DNA of 64,000 nucleotides from Bradyrhizobium sp. Arg816. GTDB taxonomy: Bacteria > Pseudomonadota > Alphaproteobacteria > Rhizobiales > Xanthobacteraceae. Location: NCBI RefSeq assembly GCF_029989365.1, contig NZ_JAPRAQ010000001.1, positions 682,001-746,000 of the forward strand, in the 5' to 3' direction. The first letter of the stretch is position 1. The number at the start of each line of letters is the position of its first letter. The position numbers and the translations under genes are program-made. Positions 51,640 to 61,306 of this stretch are shown here, in pieces. The notes below the pieces were generated by a model. It saw nothing but the letters and a program-made list of their open reading frames with translations, did not search any database and was not told the origin of the DNA.

Positions 51640-52529
51640 CGCTCCCGCGCCAGTCGCGGATCGAGCAGATCGCGCAGTCCGTCGCCGAGCAGATTGAGCC
51701 CGAGCACGGCGATGGCGATCGCCGCACCCGGATAGACCGCAAGCATCGGCGACTGGAACAGCAGCGTCTGCGCATCGTTCAGCATGCGGCCCCAGGACGG
51801 CTGCGGCGGCTGCGTGCCGAGACCGAGATAGGACAGCGCGGCTTCGGCAAGGATCGCGAGCGCGAACTGGATGGTGACTTGCACGATCAGGATCGACAGG
51901 ATGTTGGGCAGCACATGCTCGATGGTGATGCGGAATTTGCCCTTGCCCGAGGCGCGCGCCGCCAGCACGAATTCGCGCGCCCAGATCGCGTTGGCCGAGC
52001 CGCGTGTCAGCCGGGTCAGCGTCGGGATCTGGAAAATGCCGATCGCGATGATCGAGGTCACCATGCCCGGCCCGACGACCGCGGCGAGCATGATCGCGGA
52101 GAGCACCGCCGGAAAGGCGAAGGTGAAATCGGAGAAACGCATGATGATCTCTTCGGTCCAGCCGCGCTTGGCCGACGCGACCAGGCCGAGGCAGACACCG
52201 AAGGTGAGACCGATGCTCACGGCGATGATGCCGACCAGAATGGTCGAGCGCGCGCCGGCGAGCAGCAGCGAGACGATGTCGCGGCCGAAGGAATCGGTGC
52301 CGAGCCAGTGTGCCGCCGACGGCGGCCGGAGCTTCGAGGCGATGTCGATCTCGTAGGGCGACCACGGCGTCCACACCAGCGACAACAGCGCCGAGGCGAG
52401 GACCAGCAGGCTCAGCGCGCCGCCGAGCACAAAGCTGCGGTGACGCAGCGCGCGGGCCCAGAAGGTGCGGGCCGGCAGCGGACGCGTTACGATCGGGGCG
52501 TCGACCGAAGTGGTCAGTGGTGCGCTCAC
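51636..52529 (-). CDS. Peptide-type ABC transporter permease (DppC-like)
   Basis: A 297-residue inner-membrane permease of the DppC/OppC type, with an N-terminal helix (SFVLGGALSLLVLASALLSL), the extracytoplasmic APPSxxHWLGTDxxGRD-type segment HWLGTDSFGRDIVS, then the EAA-loop EFVLAARASGKGKFRI. Start is GTG at 52529, which overlaps the upstream permease stop by four bases (GTGA). The long open frame further upstream is a shadow of that gene. Confidence 0.92.
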   Translation of the reverse strand: MSAPLTTSVDAPIVTRPLPARTFWARALRHRSFVLGGALSLLVLASALLSLVWTPWSPYEIDIASKLRPPSAAHWLGTDSFGRDIVSLLLAGARSTILVGIIAVSIGLTFGVCLGLVASAKRGWTEEIIMRFSDFTFAFPAVLSAIMLAAVVGPGMVTSIIAIGIFQIPTLTRLTRGSANAIWAREFVLAARASGKGKFRITIEHVLPNILSILIVQVTIQFALAILAEAALSYLGLGTQPPQPSWGRMLNDAQTLLFQSPMLAVYPGAAIAIAVLGLNLLGDGLRDLLDPRLARER

Positions 52530-53476
52530 AAATCCTGGACCTTGATGCGGGGATCGATGAAGGCGTAGAGCACGTCGACCACGAAATTCACGATGACGAC
52601 CATGGCCGCCAGCAGCATCACGCAATTGCGCACCACGATCAGGTCGCGGTTGGCGATCGACTGGAAGATCAGGCGGCCGAGGCCCGGCAGGTAGAACACG
52701 TTCTCGATCACGATGGTGCCGGCGAGCAAATTGGCGAATTGCAGCCCCATCACCGTCATTACGGGGATCATGGCGTTGCGCAGCACATGGCTCCACAGCA
52801 CCTCGCGCTTGCCGAGACCCTTCGCGCGCGCGGTGCGGACAAAGTCTTCTCGCAGCACTTCGAGCACAGCCGAGCGCGTGACGCGCGCAAGGATCGCGGC
52901 CTGCACCACCGCGAGCGAGACCGCCGGCAGCAGCAGCGACTTGATGCCGAGCCAGATGCCATCCTCCCAGCCGGGAAAGCCGCCCGCCGAGAGCCATTGC
53001 AGCCGCACCGAGAACAGGAGGACAAGGAGGATCGCGAACCAGAAGTTCGGCAGCGCGATGCCCACCTGCGTCAACGACATCACGCCGACGTCGCCGAGCT
53101 TGTTGTGGTTGGCCGCGGTGTAGATGCCGGCCGAGAGCGCCAGCGTCACCGTGATCAGCATCGACATGATCGCGAGCGGGATAGTCAGCACCAGCCGCTC
53201 CGCGATCAGGCTCGCGACCGGCGTGCCATAGACATAGCTGTTGCCGAGATCGCCGACGAGGAGGCCCTTGATCCATTGCAGATAGCGAACCGCCAGCGGC
53301 TGATCCAGCCCCAGCTTGACGGTGAGCGCGCGCACCGCGTCGGCCGAGGCATCGGCGCCCATCAGCATCTGCGCCGCGTTGCCCGGAAGAGCGTCCAGCA
53401 CCAGGAAAATGATCACGGATGCGCCGACCAGCGTCGCCAGCAAGGTCAACAGACGTCGAAGAAAGAATACGCTCAT
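52526..53476 (-). CDS. Peptide-type ABC transporter permease (DppB-like)
   Basis: A 316-residue inner-membrane permease with the usual start MSVFFLRRLLTLLATLVGAS, the segment DALPGNAAQMLMG, the EAA-loop DFVRTARAKGLGKREVLWSH and FYLPGLGRL near the C-terminus. It is the first transporter gene of the operon, beginning 84 bases after the amidase stop on the same strand, close enough to share its transcript. Six helices are expected. Confidence 0.92.
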   Translation of the reverse strand: MSVFFLRRLLTLLATLVGASVIIFLVLDALPGNAAQMLMGADASADAVRALTVKLGLDQPLAVRYLQWIKGLLVGDLGNSYVYGTPVASLIAERLVLTIPLAIMSMLITVTLALSAGIYTAANHNKLGDVGVMSLTQVGIALPNFWFAILLVLLFSVRLQWLSAGGFPGWEDGIWLGIKSLLLPAVSLAVVQAAILARVTRSAVLEVLREDFVRTARAKGLGKREVLWSHVLRNAMIPVMTVMGLQFANLLAGTIVIENVFYLPGLGRLIFQSIANRDLIVVRNCVMLLAAMVVIVNFVVDVLYAFIDPRIKVQDL

Positions 53477-53560
53477 GCGCGCTCGGCTTCAGGGCTCATC
53501 CGCCGCACGATCAACATGTCCGGGCGCCGGAGGCAAGTCCTTTGCGGCATGTGCCTCACC

Positions 53561-54982
53561 TCAGCCGGGCCGGCGGGACAGAAGATCGTGCGAGGCCTCG
53601 AACAGCGCGCTCACGCGCAGCAATTCGGCATCGGCACGAAAGCGCCCGACGAGCTGAAGCCCGATCGGCAGGCCGTCGCGGCCGAAGCCGCAGGGAAGAC
53701 TGATCGCGGGGTGCCCGGTCATGTTGAACGGCATGGTCCAGGGGAACCAGTGCGGCCGGACGCTGTCGAAGTGCTTGCCGTCGATCTCGATGGTGCCGAA
53801 CAGGTCCTGGTCGATCGGCAGCGCGGTGCGGGTGAGGGTCGGCATCGCCAAAAGATGCCCGCGCGCAAGCAGGGATTGCACGCGGCGGAACAGCGCGGTG
53901 CGCGCGAACATCGCCTCCTGATAGGCGACGCCGCTGACATTGGTCGCGAGCGCGACCTGCTTGACGAAGGCCTCGCTGAGGACGTCGCCATGCTCGGCCA
54001 CCAGCTTGGCGAAACGCGTGCGCCAGACGGTGTGGTTGATGGCACGCCAGATCGGCTCGATGTCAAAGCCCTCGCCGGAGAACTCCTCGAGCTCGGCACC
54101 GAAACCGGCCAGCCGCTCGAGGCTCGCCTTGAAGCTGGCCGCGACATCTGACGACACCGGGCGGCCGGGCGGCGACGCACAGAATAGGATCTTTTGCCCG
54201 CGCAGATCGCCGCGCGGCGCGGCGGTGCCGATGAAATCGGGCACGGGCACGCCGATCGACCATGGATCGCATGAGTCCTCGCCGGCCATCGCCTGCATCA
54301 TCAGCGCGGTATCGGCGACGGTGCGCGTGGTCGGCGTGACATAGGTCTGGTTGCCGAAGGCGTCGAGCGCCTGGCTGTGCGCTATCACGCCGTTGCTCTG
54401 CTTCAGCCCGACCACGCCATTGCAGGCGGCCGGAATCCGCGTCGAGCCACCGCCATCGGTCGCAATCGCCAGCGGCGCGATGCCGCTCGCCACCGCCACC
54501 GCCGCGCCGCCGCTGGAGCCGCCGGAGGAGCGCCGCGCGTCCCACGCATTGCGGGTGCGGCCGAACAAGGGCGAGTCGGTCAGGCATTTGCTGCCAAATT
54601 CGGGGGTCGTGGTCTTGCCGATCAGGATCGCGCCTTCCGCGCGGAGCTTTGCGACCGCGACAGCATCCTCGCTCGGCACATTGTCCTTGTAGGGAACGGC
54701 GCCGAACGTGGTCTTCACGCCCCCAGTGTTGACGATGTCCTTGACGGTGACGGGAAGGCCATGCAGCAGGCCGAGCGGATCGCCCGCCATCACCTTGCGC
54801 TCGGCCGCGCGGGCCGCCGCCATCGCCTCGTCGCCGCAGAGCGTGATGAAACAGTTCAGCTCGGGCTGAAGCGCCTCGGCTCGCGCGAGCACGGCGTGGG
54901 TGACTTCGACAGGCGAAATCTTCTTCGTGGCAATGAGGCCGCGCAGTTCGGTTGCAGATAGCAGGCAGGGATCGCCGTTCAT
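53561..54982 (-). CDS. Amidase-signature family amidase
   Basis: A 473-residue hydrolase with the complete Ser-cisSer-Lys triad: Lys81 in LPVTVKDIVN, Ser156 in SSGGSSGGA and Ser180 in TDGGGSTRIP. No signal peptide, so cytoplasmic; it would hydrolyse an amide brought in by the ABC transporter encoded just downstream. Start at 54982 (MNGDPCLLSATEL); the frame is open upstream but would run over the divergent LysR start region. It is divergent from the LysR gene, which probably controls it. The substrate is not known; GatA is unlikely as no gatB or gatC is near. Confidence 0.9.
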   Translation of the reverse strand: MNGDPCLLSATELRGLIATKKISPVEVTHAVLARAEALQPELNCFITLCGDEAMAAARAAERKVMAGDPLGLLHGLPVTVKDIVNTGGVKTTFGAVPYKDNVPSEDAVAVAKLRAEGAILIGKTTTPEFGSKCLTDSPLFGRTRNAWDARRSSGGSSGGAAVAVASGIAPLAIATDGGGSTRIPAACNGVVGLKQSNGVIAHSQALDAFGNQTYVTPTTRTVADTALMMQAMAGEDSCDPWSIGVPVPDFIGTAAPRGDLRGQKILFCASPPGRPVSSDVAASFKASLERLAGFGAELEEFSGEGFDIEPIWRAINHTVWRTRFAKLVAEHGDVLSEAFVKQVALATNVSGVAYQEAMFARTALFRRVQSLLARGHLLAMPTLTRTALPIDQDLFGTIEIDGKHFDSVRPHWFPWTMPFNMTGHPAISLPCGFGRDGLPIGLQLVGRFRADAELLRVSALFEASHDLLSRRPG

Positions 54983-55065
54983 CGTCACATCACGCTCCGA
55001 AGCCGGCCCCCGTTGGCCCAGCCATTGCATTGACATCGAGAATGACAGTTTTGTTAACTCGCCGT

Positions 55066-55103
55066 CCAATACGTTTTTGGACGCCAACCCATACGTTTTC
55101 GGT
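55066..55103. promoter_or_regulatory. Candidate LysR operator before the second LysR gene
   Basis: A dyad TCCAA-N7-TTGGA (55066-55082) overlaps the first of two direct repeats ATACGTTTT (55070 and 55092, 22 bases apart, about two helical turns). The second repeat ends just before the LysR start. Position suggests autoregulation and control of the divergent amidase operon. Confidence 0.45.
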
Positions 55104-55997
55104 ATGCCAATGGATCTTCGCCGGCTCCGTTACTTCGTCGCCGTGGCCGAGGCGCGCAGCGTCGGCAAGGCCGCCGAACGGCTGCGGATGGCACAGCCTC
55201 CCCTCTCCGTCCAGATCCGCAAGCTTGAAGCCGAGGTCGGCGCGCCGCTGTTCCGCCGCGGCACGCGCGGCATGGACCTGACGGAAGCGGGCCAGGCCCT
55301 GCTGGTGCGCGCCGGCGAAGCACTGGCGCTGGCCGCCGACGGCATCGAAGCCGCGCGCGCGGTCGCGGCCGGGAGCCGCGGGCGGATTTCCGTCGGATAC
55401 ATGTTCGTGCTGGCGAACGCCATGCTGCCGCGCCTGATCCCCGAGCTGCGGCGATCCATTCCCGGCGTCGACCTCGACTTCGCCGAGCTCAGCGCCTCGA
55501 CGCGCGAGGCGCGGCTGCTCGACCGCAGCGTCACCGTCGCGCTGTGCATGCCGGCGATCCACCATCCCGAGATCCAGGTGGCGCGGATCGGCGCGCAGCC
55601 GTTCATGCTGGCGATGCCGAATCGCTCACCGCTTGCGCGCCTAAGCGCCGTGCCGATGGCGCGACTCCAGGGCCGCCCGCTGATCGCGCTGCCGCCGCCG
55701 GAGCAAGACCCTGCCTCCTCCGCGGTCGCAGCCTTGCTGCGGCGGCATCAGATCGTGATGCCGATCGCGAGCCGGGTGGAGACGGTCCATTCGGCGATGA
55801 GCCTCGTCCTCGCCGGTGAAGGGCTTGCGATCCTGCCGGCCTGCGCGAAGCTCGGCGCGCCGCAGGGCATCGTGTTCCGGCCGCTGCGGGAGGCGAGCGA
55901 CTCCATCGATATCGCGGTGTGCTGGCGGCGGGATTCGCAAAGCCCGCTGATCCGCACCTTCCTCAAATGCGCCGAGAAGGTGGTGGCACGGCTTTGA
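55104..55997 (+). CDS. LysR-family transcriptional regulator (CatR/BenM-like type)
   Basis: A 297-residue regulator with DNA-binding part MPMDLRRLRYFVAVAEARSV through QIRKLEAEVGAPLFRR, typical of the subgroup that includes aromatic-catabolism activators, and an effector domain with GYMFVLANAMLPRLIPELRR. The start is ATG at 55104 or at 55110. It is transcribed away from the amidase/ABC operon, with 121 bases between. Its stop is 12 bases from the convergent PfkB gene. Effector unknown, probably the transported amide or its product. Confidence 0.92.
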   Translation: MPMDLRRLRYFVAVAEARSVGKAAERLRMAQPPLSVQIRKLEAEVGAPLFRRGTRGMDLTEAGQALLVRAGEALALAADGIEAARAVAAGSRGRISVGYMFVLANAMLPRLIPELRRSIPGVDLDFAELSASTREARLLDRSVTVALCMPAIHHPEIQVARIGAQPFMLAMPNRSPLARLSAVPMARLQGRPLIALPPPEQDPASSAVAALLRRHQIVMPIASRVETVHSAMSLVLAGEGLAILPACAKLGAPQGIVFRPLREASDSIDIAVCWRRDSQSPLIRTFLKCAEKVVARL

Positions 55998-56009
55998 TGC
56001 GGAGCCGCG

Positions 56010-56954
56010 CTAGACGCCCCACGTGACTTCATGGCTCCAGGGCGGATCGGCGCCCGGGCGGGTACAGGTCAGGCCGGCGCAGTTGGCGGCAAAGGACAGC
56101 GCGCGGCGAAGCTCGTCCGTGCCGATGTCTTTCAGCTGCTGCCGGCCGATGCGGCCCTGCTTGTGCAGGGCGAACAGCAGCGCCGCCTGAAAGCTGTCGC
56201 CGGCCCCAATGGTGTCGGCGATCTCGACCTTCGGTGCCGGCACTTCGATCTGCCCTGCTCCCGCGTGCCAGGCGATGGCGCCATGGTTGCCGCGGGTGAT
56301 GACGATGAGGCTCGTGCCCTGCCCCAGCAACGCGTTCGCGCGTTGCTGATATGGCTCCTCGCCGAAGAGATACGCGAAGTCGACATCCGACATCTTGATG
56401 AGATCGGCGGTCCTTGCGAACTCCGTCATGCGCGCGAGATAGGCGGGCTTGTCCTTGACCAGATTGGGCCTGCAGTTCGGATCAAAGGAGATCGTCGACG
56501 TCGCGCGCGCGTCCGCGATCAGGGCTTTCGTCTCGGCCGCGCCCTGGTCGTTCACCAGCGTGGTCGATCCGACATGGATGGCCTCGACCGTCGCGAACGG
56601 AATTGTGCCACGCCGGTAGGTCCAGTTCCGTGTCGCGGTCTCCGCGTCATAGAACGCATAATGCGACTCGCCCGCCACGATGCGCACGAAGGCGAGCGTG
56701 GTCTGGTGATCGCCGCGGGTGGCCAGCCCCAACTCGACGTTCGACGCGGCGGCGTGATCGGCGATCATACGCCCGAACATGTCGGTCGAGATACCACCGA
56801 CGAAGCCGGTCGGCGCGCCGAGCCGCGCCATGCCGATCGCGACGTTGAGGCAGGAGCCGCCGACCGCAGGCATCACCGCCTCGCGCCCCTCGGTGTTTTG
56901 CGTCGGGACGAAATCGATCAGCGCATCGCCGCAGGCAATCAACATCCGTTTCAA
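56010..56954 (-). CDS. PfkB-family sugar kinase, probably fructokinase
   Basis: A 314-residue ribokinase-fold enzyme that phosphorylates a sugar with ATP. Substrate-side motif AVGGSCLNVAIGMARLG and the ATP/anion-hole motif DTIGAGDSFQAALL with its catalytic Asp are seen; FDPNCRPNLV is typical of fructokinases. It is the last gene of the polyol operon and overlaps the FGGY kinase gene by four bases. A dehydrogenase upstream could supply fructose from sorbitol or mannitol. The precise sugar is inference. Confidence 0.88.
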   Translation of the reverse strand: MKRMLIACGDALIDFVPTQNTEGREAVMPAVGGSCLNVAIGMARLGAPTGFVGGISTDMFGRMIADHAAASNVELGLATRGDHQTTLAFVRIVAGESHYAFYDAETATRNWTYRRGTIPFATVEAIHVGSTTLVNDQGAAETKALIADARATSTISFDPNCRPNLVKDKPAYLARMTEFARTADLIKMSDVDFAYLFGEEPYQQRANALLGQGTSLIVITRGNHGAIAWHAGAGQIEVPAPKVEIADTIGAGDSFQAALLFALHKQGRIGRQQLKDIGTDELRRALSFAANCAGLTCTRPGADPPWSHEVTWGV

Positions 56955-58597
56955 CCTCCGGCACCCTCGCGCATCGCCGCGCGGCTGCCGCGATCGACCT
57001 CGCGCAGCAGCTTGTACACTTCGCGCTTCCTGCTGTGAAACGCGGCCATGTCGGGCGCGGTCGGCTCGCTCTTGCGGCCCAGCGCCGACATCTTGGCCAT
57101 GGTCTCGCCGATCGAGGCATAGGCGCCGCCGGCGACGGCGCCCAGCATCGCGGCACCCAGCAGCACCGGCTCCTTGGTCTGCGGCAGCGCGACGGTGAGG
57201 CCCGTGGTGTCGGCCATGATCTGCCGCACCAGCGGACTGCGGCTGGCGCCGCCGCCCATGATCATGATGCCGGCATGGACGCCATGCGCGGCAAAGGCTT
57301 CGATCACTTCCGCAAGGCCATAGGCCAGCCCGCAGAGGCCGGCGATGAACAACCGCTCCATCGAACTGACATCGGTGTCGAGATCGAGGCCCGCGATCAC
57401 CGCGCGAGTGTCAGGGTCGGCATAGGGCGAGCGGTTACCGATAAATTCGGGGAGCACGTGGACGTCGCGCGCCAGCAGCGCGGCGCGGCTGGCATCGCCG
57501 GCGCGCGCAATGATGCGGCGCTCGAGGAACTCGATGAGGTCGACACCCTCGCTTTTCGCCGCGGCGCTCGCTTCCGCGTGGCCGGGATGCGACTTGAGGA
57601 GATGGTCGATCGCGGCGCCCGCAGCGGACTGGCCACCCTCGTTGAGCCAGAAATCAGGTACCATACCGGAGTAATAAGGCCCCCAGACGCCTGGCACGAA
57701 GCACGGCTCCTTGGTCGTCGCCATGATGCAGGCCGACGTGCCCATGATGTAGGCGAGACGATCGGTGACGTCGCTCGTTCCACCCGATCCGTCACGGCCA
57801 CCGATGGCGCCGATGCCGCCGGCATGGGCGTCGATCAGGGACGCCCCGACCGGCGTGCCCGCGGTCAGGCCGAGATCGGCGGCGGCGGCGCTGGTGAGAC
57901 CGGTGCCAAGCCGCGTCCCGGGCGCGACGATTTCGGTGCCGATGCGGGTGTATTTTTCGCTGACGAAGTCGGCGAGGCCGATGCGCTCAAAGAAAGGCGC
58001 GCTCCAGCCGCCACCATCATGCGCGAGATAGTTCCATTTGCAGGTCACCGTACAGGTCGAGCGCTGCAGCGATCCGGTGGCGCGCCAGGTCAGATAGTCT
58101 GCGAGGTCGAAGAAATGTCCGGCAGCATCGAAGCTCGCGCGCAAATGACGTTTCAGCCAAAGGAGCTTCGGCATTTCCATCTCGGGCGAGATCGAGCCGC
58201 CGACATAGCGCAGCACATCGTCCGCGGTCTCGTTGATGAGACGCGCTTCCGCAATGGCGCGGTGATCCATCCAGACGATGACATTGCGCTGCCTGTCGCC
58301 GGAGGCGCTGACCGTGACGGGCTCGCCCCTGGGATCGAGCACCACGAGGGAACAGGTCGCATCAAAGCCGATGCCGCCGACGCTGTCGGGCGCGATGGCG
58401 GCTTCTGCCATCGCCGCCCGCACCGATTTGACACAGGCCTGCCAGATATCCTCCGACGACTGCTCGACGATATCGCCGGCCTCGTGCCAGATCCGAATCG
58501 GATGCTTGGCGGTCGCGAGCAGTGTGCCCGCCTCGTCAAACACCCCGGCCCGCGTGCTCGTGGTCCCCACGTCGACGCCGATATACGCTCGCGGCAT
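56951..58597 (-). CDS. FGGY-family pentulose kinase, probably D-ribulokinase type
   Basis: A 548-residue kinase of the ASKHA fold. The N-terminal phosphate-1 loop is YIGVDVGTTSTRAGVFD; WMDHRAIAEA, GASLIDAHAGGIG and the C-terminal MIMGGGASRSPLVRQIMAD are family features. Length and SLIDAHAGG resemble the FGGY carbohydrate kinases whose characterised members phosphorylate D-ribulose, not the longer AraB. It follows the dehydrogenase gene after 38 bases and overlaps the PfkB gene. It could handle a pentulose formed from ribitol or arabitol by the dehydrogenase. Confidence 0.88.
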   Translation of the reverse strand: MPRAYIGVDVGTTSTRAGVFDEAGTLLATAKHPIRIWHEAGDIVEQSSEDIWQACVKSVRAAMAEAAIAPDSVGGIGFDATCSLVVLDPRGEPVTVSASGDRQRNVIVWMDHRAIAEARLINETADDVLRYVGGSISPEMEMPKLLWLKRHLRASFDAAGHFFDLADYLTWRATGSLQRSTCTVTCKWNYLAHDGGGWSAPFFERIGLADFVSEKYTRIGTEIVAPGTRLGTGLTSAAAADLGLTAGTPVGASLIDAHAGGIGAIGGRDGSGGTSDVTDRLAYIMGTSACIMATTKEPCFVPGVWGPYYSGMVPDFWLNEGGQSAAGAAIDHLLKSHPGHAEASAAAKSEGVDLIEFLERRIIARAGDASRAALLARDVHVLPEFIGNRSPYADPDTRAVIAGLDLDTDVSSMERLFIAGLCGLAYGLAEVIEAFAAHGVHAGIMIMGGGASRSPLVRQIMADTTGLTVALPQTKEPVLLGAAMLGAVAGGAYASIGETMAKMSALGRKSEPTAPDMAAFHSRKREVYKLLREVDRGSRAAMREGAGG

Positions 58598-58635
58598 TGT
58601 CGCTCCCGGAAGCTCTCGTCAGTTTTGACGGTAGC

Positions 58636-59409
58636 CTACCAGCAAGTGTAGCCGCCATCCACCAGCACGATGCTGCCGGTCATCAAGCTCGCCGCTTCGG
58701 AGGCCAGGAACAAAACGACCGAGGCGATCTCCTCGACCTGCCCCATCCGCCCCATCGGGGTTCCGCCGATCCAGGCGTCGTACATTCGCGGGGTGCTCTT
58801 CACGAAGGCATTGAGCGGCGTGTCGATATAGGTCGGGGCCACCGCGTTGACGCGGATGCCCCGCGCCCCCCATTCGGCGGCCAGCGACTTGGTCAGATGA
58901 TGCACGCCGGCCTTGGAGGCGTTGTAGAAGCACTGCTCCTGCGGCTTGTTGACGATGAAGCCGGACATCGAGCCGACATTGACGATGGCGCCGCTCTTGG
59001 CGTTGAGCATGTGCTTGCCGAATTCGCGGCAGCACCAGAAGGTGCCGTTGAGATTGACGTCGATGACGTTGAGCCAGTGCTCGTCGGTGACGGTCTCGGC
59101 CGGCGTCTCGCTGCGGGCAATGCCCGCATTGTTGACGAGGATGTCGACCTTGCCGTGGCGGGCGACGAGGTCGTTGGCGACCTCAGCCACGCGCTTGGTA
59201 TCGGTGACGTCCATGATCGCAGTCTCGATGTCAAAACCCTTCGCCTTCAGGCTGGCCTTGGCATCGCCGGCGACCTTGCTGTCGCGATCGCCGATGATGA
59301 CCTTCGCGCCGGCTTCGGCCAGCGCTTCCGCGCAGGCGAGGCCAATGCCTTGCCCGCCGCCGGTGATGAACGCGGTCTTGCCGCTCAGCTTGAATTTTTC
59401 GAGATACAT
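58636..59409 (-). CDS. Short-chain polyol dehydrogenase (SDR)
   Basis: A 257-residue classical SDR: cofactor motif TGGGQGIG at the N-terminus, NNAGIAR, catalytic Ser in NVGSMSGFIV, Tyr and Lys in FYNASKAGVHHL, and GRMGQVEEIASVVLFLAS near the end. The acidic residue at the end of the second strand (IIGDRDS) favours NAD over NADP. It resembles galactitol, sorbitol and D-arabitol dehydrogenases. Start at 59409 with GAAAGACC upstream; three tandem 10-base repeats lie between it and the ATPase gene. It should oxidise the imported polyol to a ketose. Confidence 0.9.
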   Translation of the reverse strand: MYLEKFKLSGKTAFITGGGQGIGLACAEALAEAGAKVIIGDRDSKVAGDAKASLKAKGFDIETAIMDVTDTKRVAEVANDLVARHGKVDILVNNAGIARSETPAETVTDEHWLNVIDVNLNGTFWCCREFGKHMLNAKSGAIVNVGSMSGFIVNKPQEQCFYNASKAGVHHLTKSLAAEWGARGIRVNAVAPTYIDTPLNAFVKSTPRMYDAWIGGTPMGRMGQVEEIASVVLFLASEAASLMTGSIVLVDGGYTCW

Positions 59410-59420
59410 GGTGGTCTTTC

Positions 59421-59449
59421 CGTCTCTTGCCGTCTCTTGCCGTTTCTTG

Positions 59450-59450
<1 letters not shown>
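59421..59450. repeat. Three tandem 10-base repeats
   Basis: CGTCTCTTGC, CGTCTCTTGC, CGTTTCTTGT in a row, filling the spacer between the ATPase stop and the dehydrogenase ribosome binding site. Copy number could vary by slippage and alter the spacing. Confidence 0.85.
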
Positions 59451-60457
<1,007 letters not shown>

Positions 60458-60472
60458 GATCCGCCAGCCCCT

Positions 60473-61303
60473 TTACTTCACCGCGCCGAAGGTGAGCCCG
60501 CGCACGAGCTGCTTCTGGCTGAACCAACCGAGGACGAGAATGGGCGCGATCGCCAGCGTCGAGGCCGCCGACAGCTTTGCCCAGAACAGCCCTTCCGGGC
60601 TCGAATAGGAGGCGATGAACGTCGTGAGAGGTGCGGCGTTCGACGTTGAAAGGTTCAGCGTCCAGAACGCCTCGTTCCAGGCCAGGATCAGATTGAGCAG
60701 CATGGTCGACGCCAGCCCCGGGATCGCCATTGGCGTCAAGACGTAGACGAGCTCGCGGCCTATCGTGGCGCCGTCCATGCGCGCGGCCTCGAGGATGTCG
60801 CGCGGAATCTCCTTGAAATAGGTGAACAGCATCCAGATCACGATCGGCAGATTGCCGAGGCAGAGGATGAAGACGAGGCCGATACGGGAATCGAGCAGGC
60901 CGAAGGTCTTGAAGATCAAATAGATCGGTACCAGCACGCCGACCGGCGGCATCATCTTGGTCGAGAGCATCCAGAGCAGGATGTCCTTGGTGCGCTTGGT
61001 CGGCGAGAATGCCATCGACCAGGCCGCGGGGATCGCGATCAGCATCGCAATGAGCGTCGAGCCGCCGGCGATGATGATCGAGTTCATCGCGTGGTGGAAA
61101 TAGTCGCTGCGCTCCTGCACAGTCGCGTAGTTTTCCGTGGTCCAGTGGAAGAACAGGAAGGACGGGGGAATGGCGAAGGCCTCTAACTCGGTCTTGAAGC
61201 TCGCCAGCACCATCCAGAGGATCGGGAAGAAGATCAGGAAGCCGAAGAACCACGCTCCGATCGTCGAGACCACCACCCGCTGCGTCGTCGCCATCCGCGC
61301 CAT
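60473..61303 (-). CDS. Polyol ABC transporter permease (SmoG/MalG-like)
   Basis: A 276-residue inner-membrane permease. Helix 1 is AWFFGFLIFFPILWMVLASF; the cytoplasmic EAA-loop reads EAARMDGATIGRELVYVLTP and docks on the ATPase; the end LVRGLTFGAVK is typical of MalG/SmoG-type proteins. It begins three bases after the other permease gene stop and forms a heterodimer with it. Confidence 0.93.
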   Translation of the reverse strand: MARMATTQRVVVSTIGAWFFGFLIFFPILWMVLASFKTELEAFAIPPSFLFFHWTTENYATVQERSDYFHHAMNSIIIAGGSTLIAMLIAIPAAWSMAFSPTKRTKDILLWMLSTKMMPPVGVLVPIYLIFKTFGLLDSRIGLVFILCLGNLPIVIWMLFTYFKEIPRDILEAARMDGATIGRELVYVLTPMAIPGLASTMLLNLILAWNEAFWTLNLSTSNAAPLTTFIASYSSPEGLFWAKLSAASTLAIAPILVLGWFSQKQLVRGLTFGAVK

Positions 61304-61306
61304 GTT

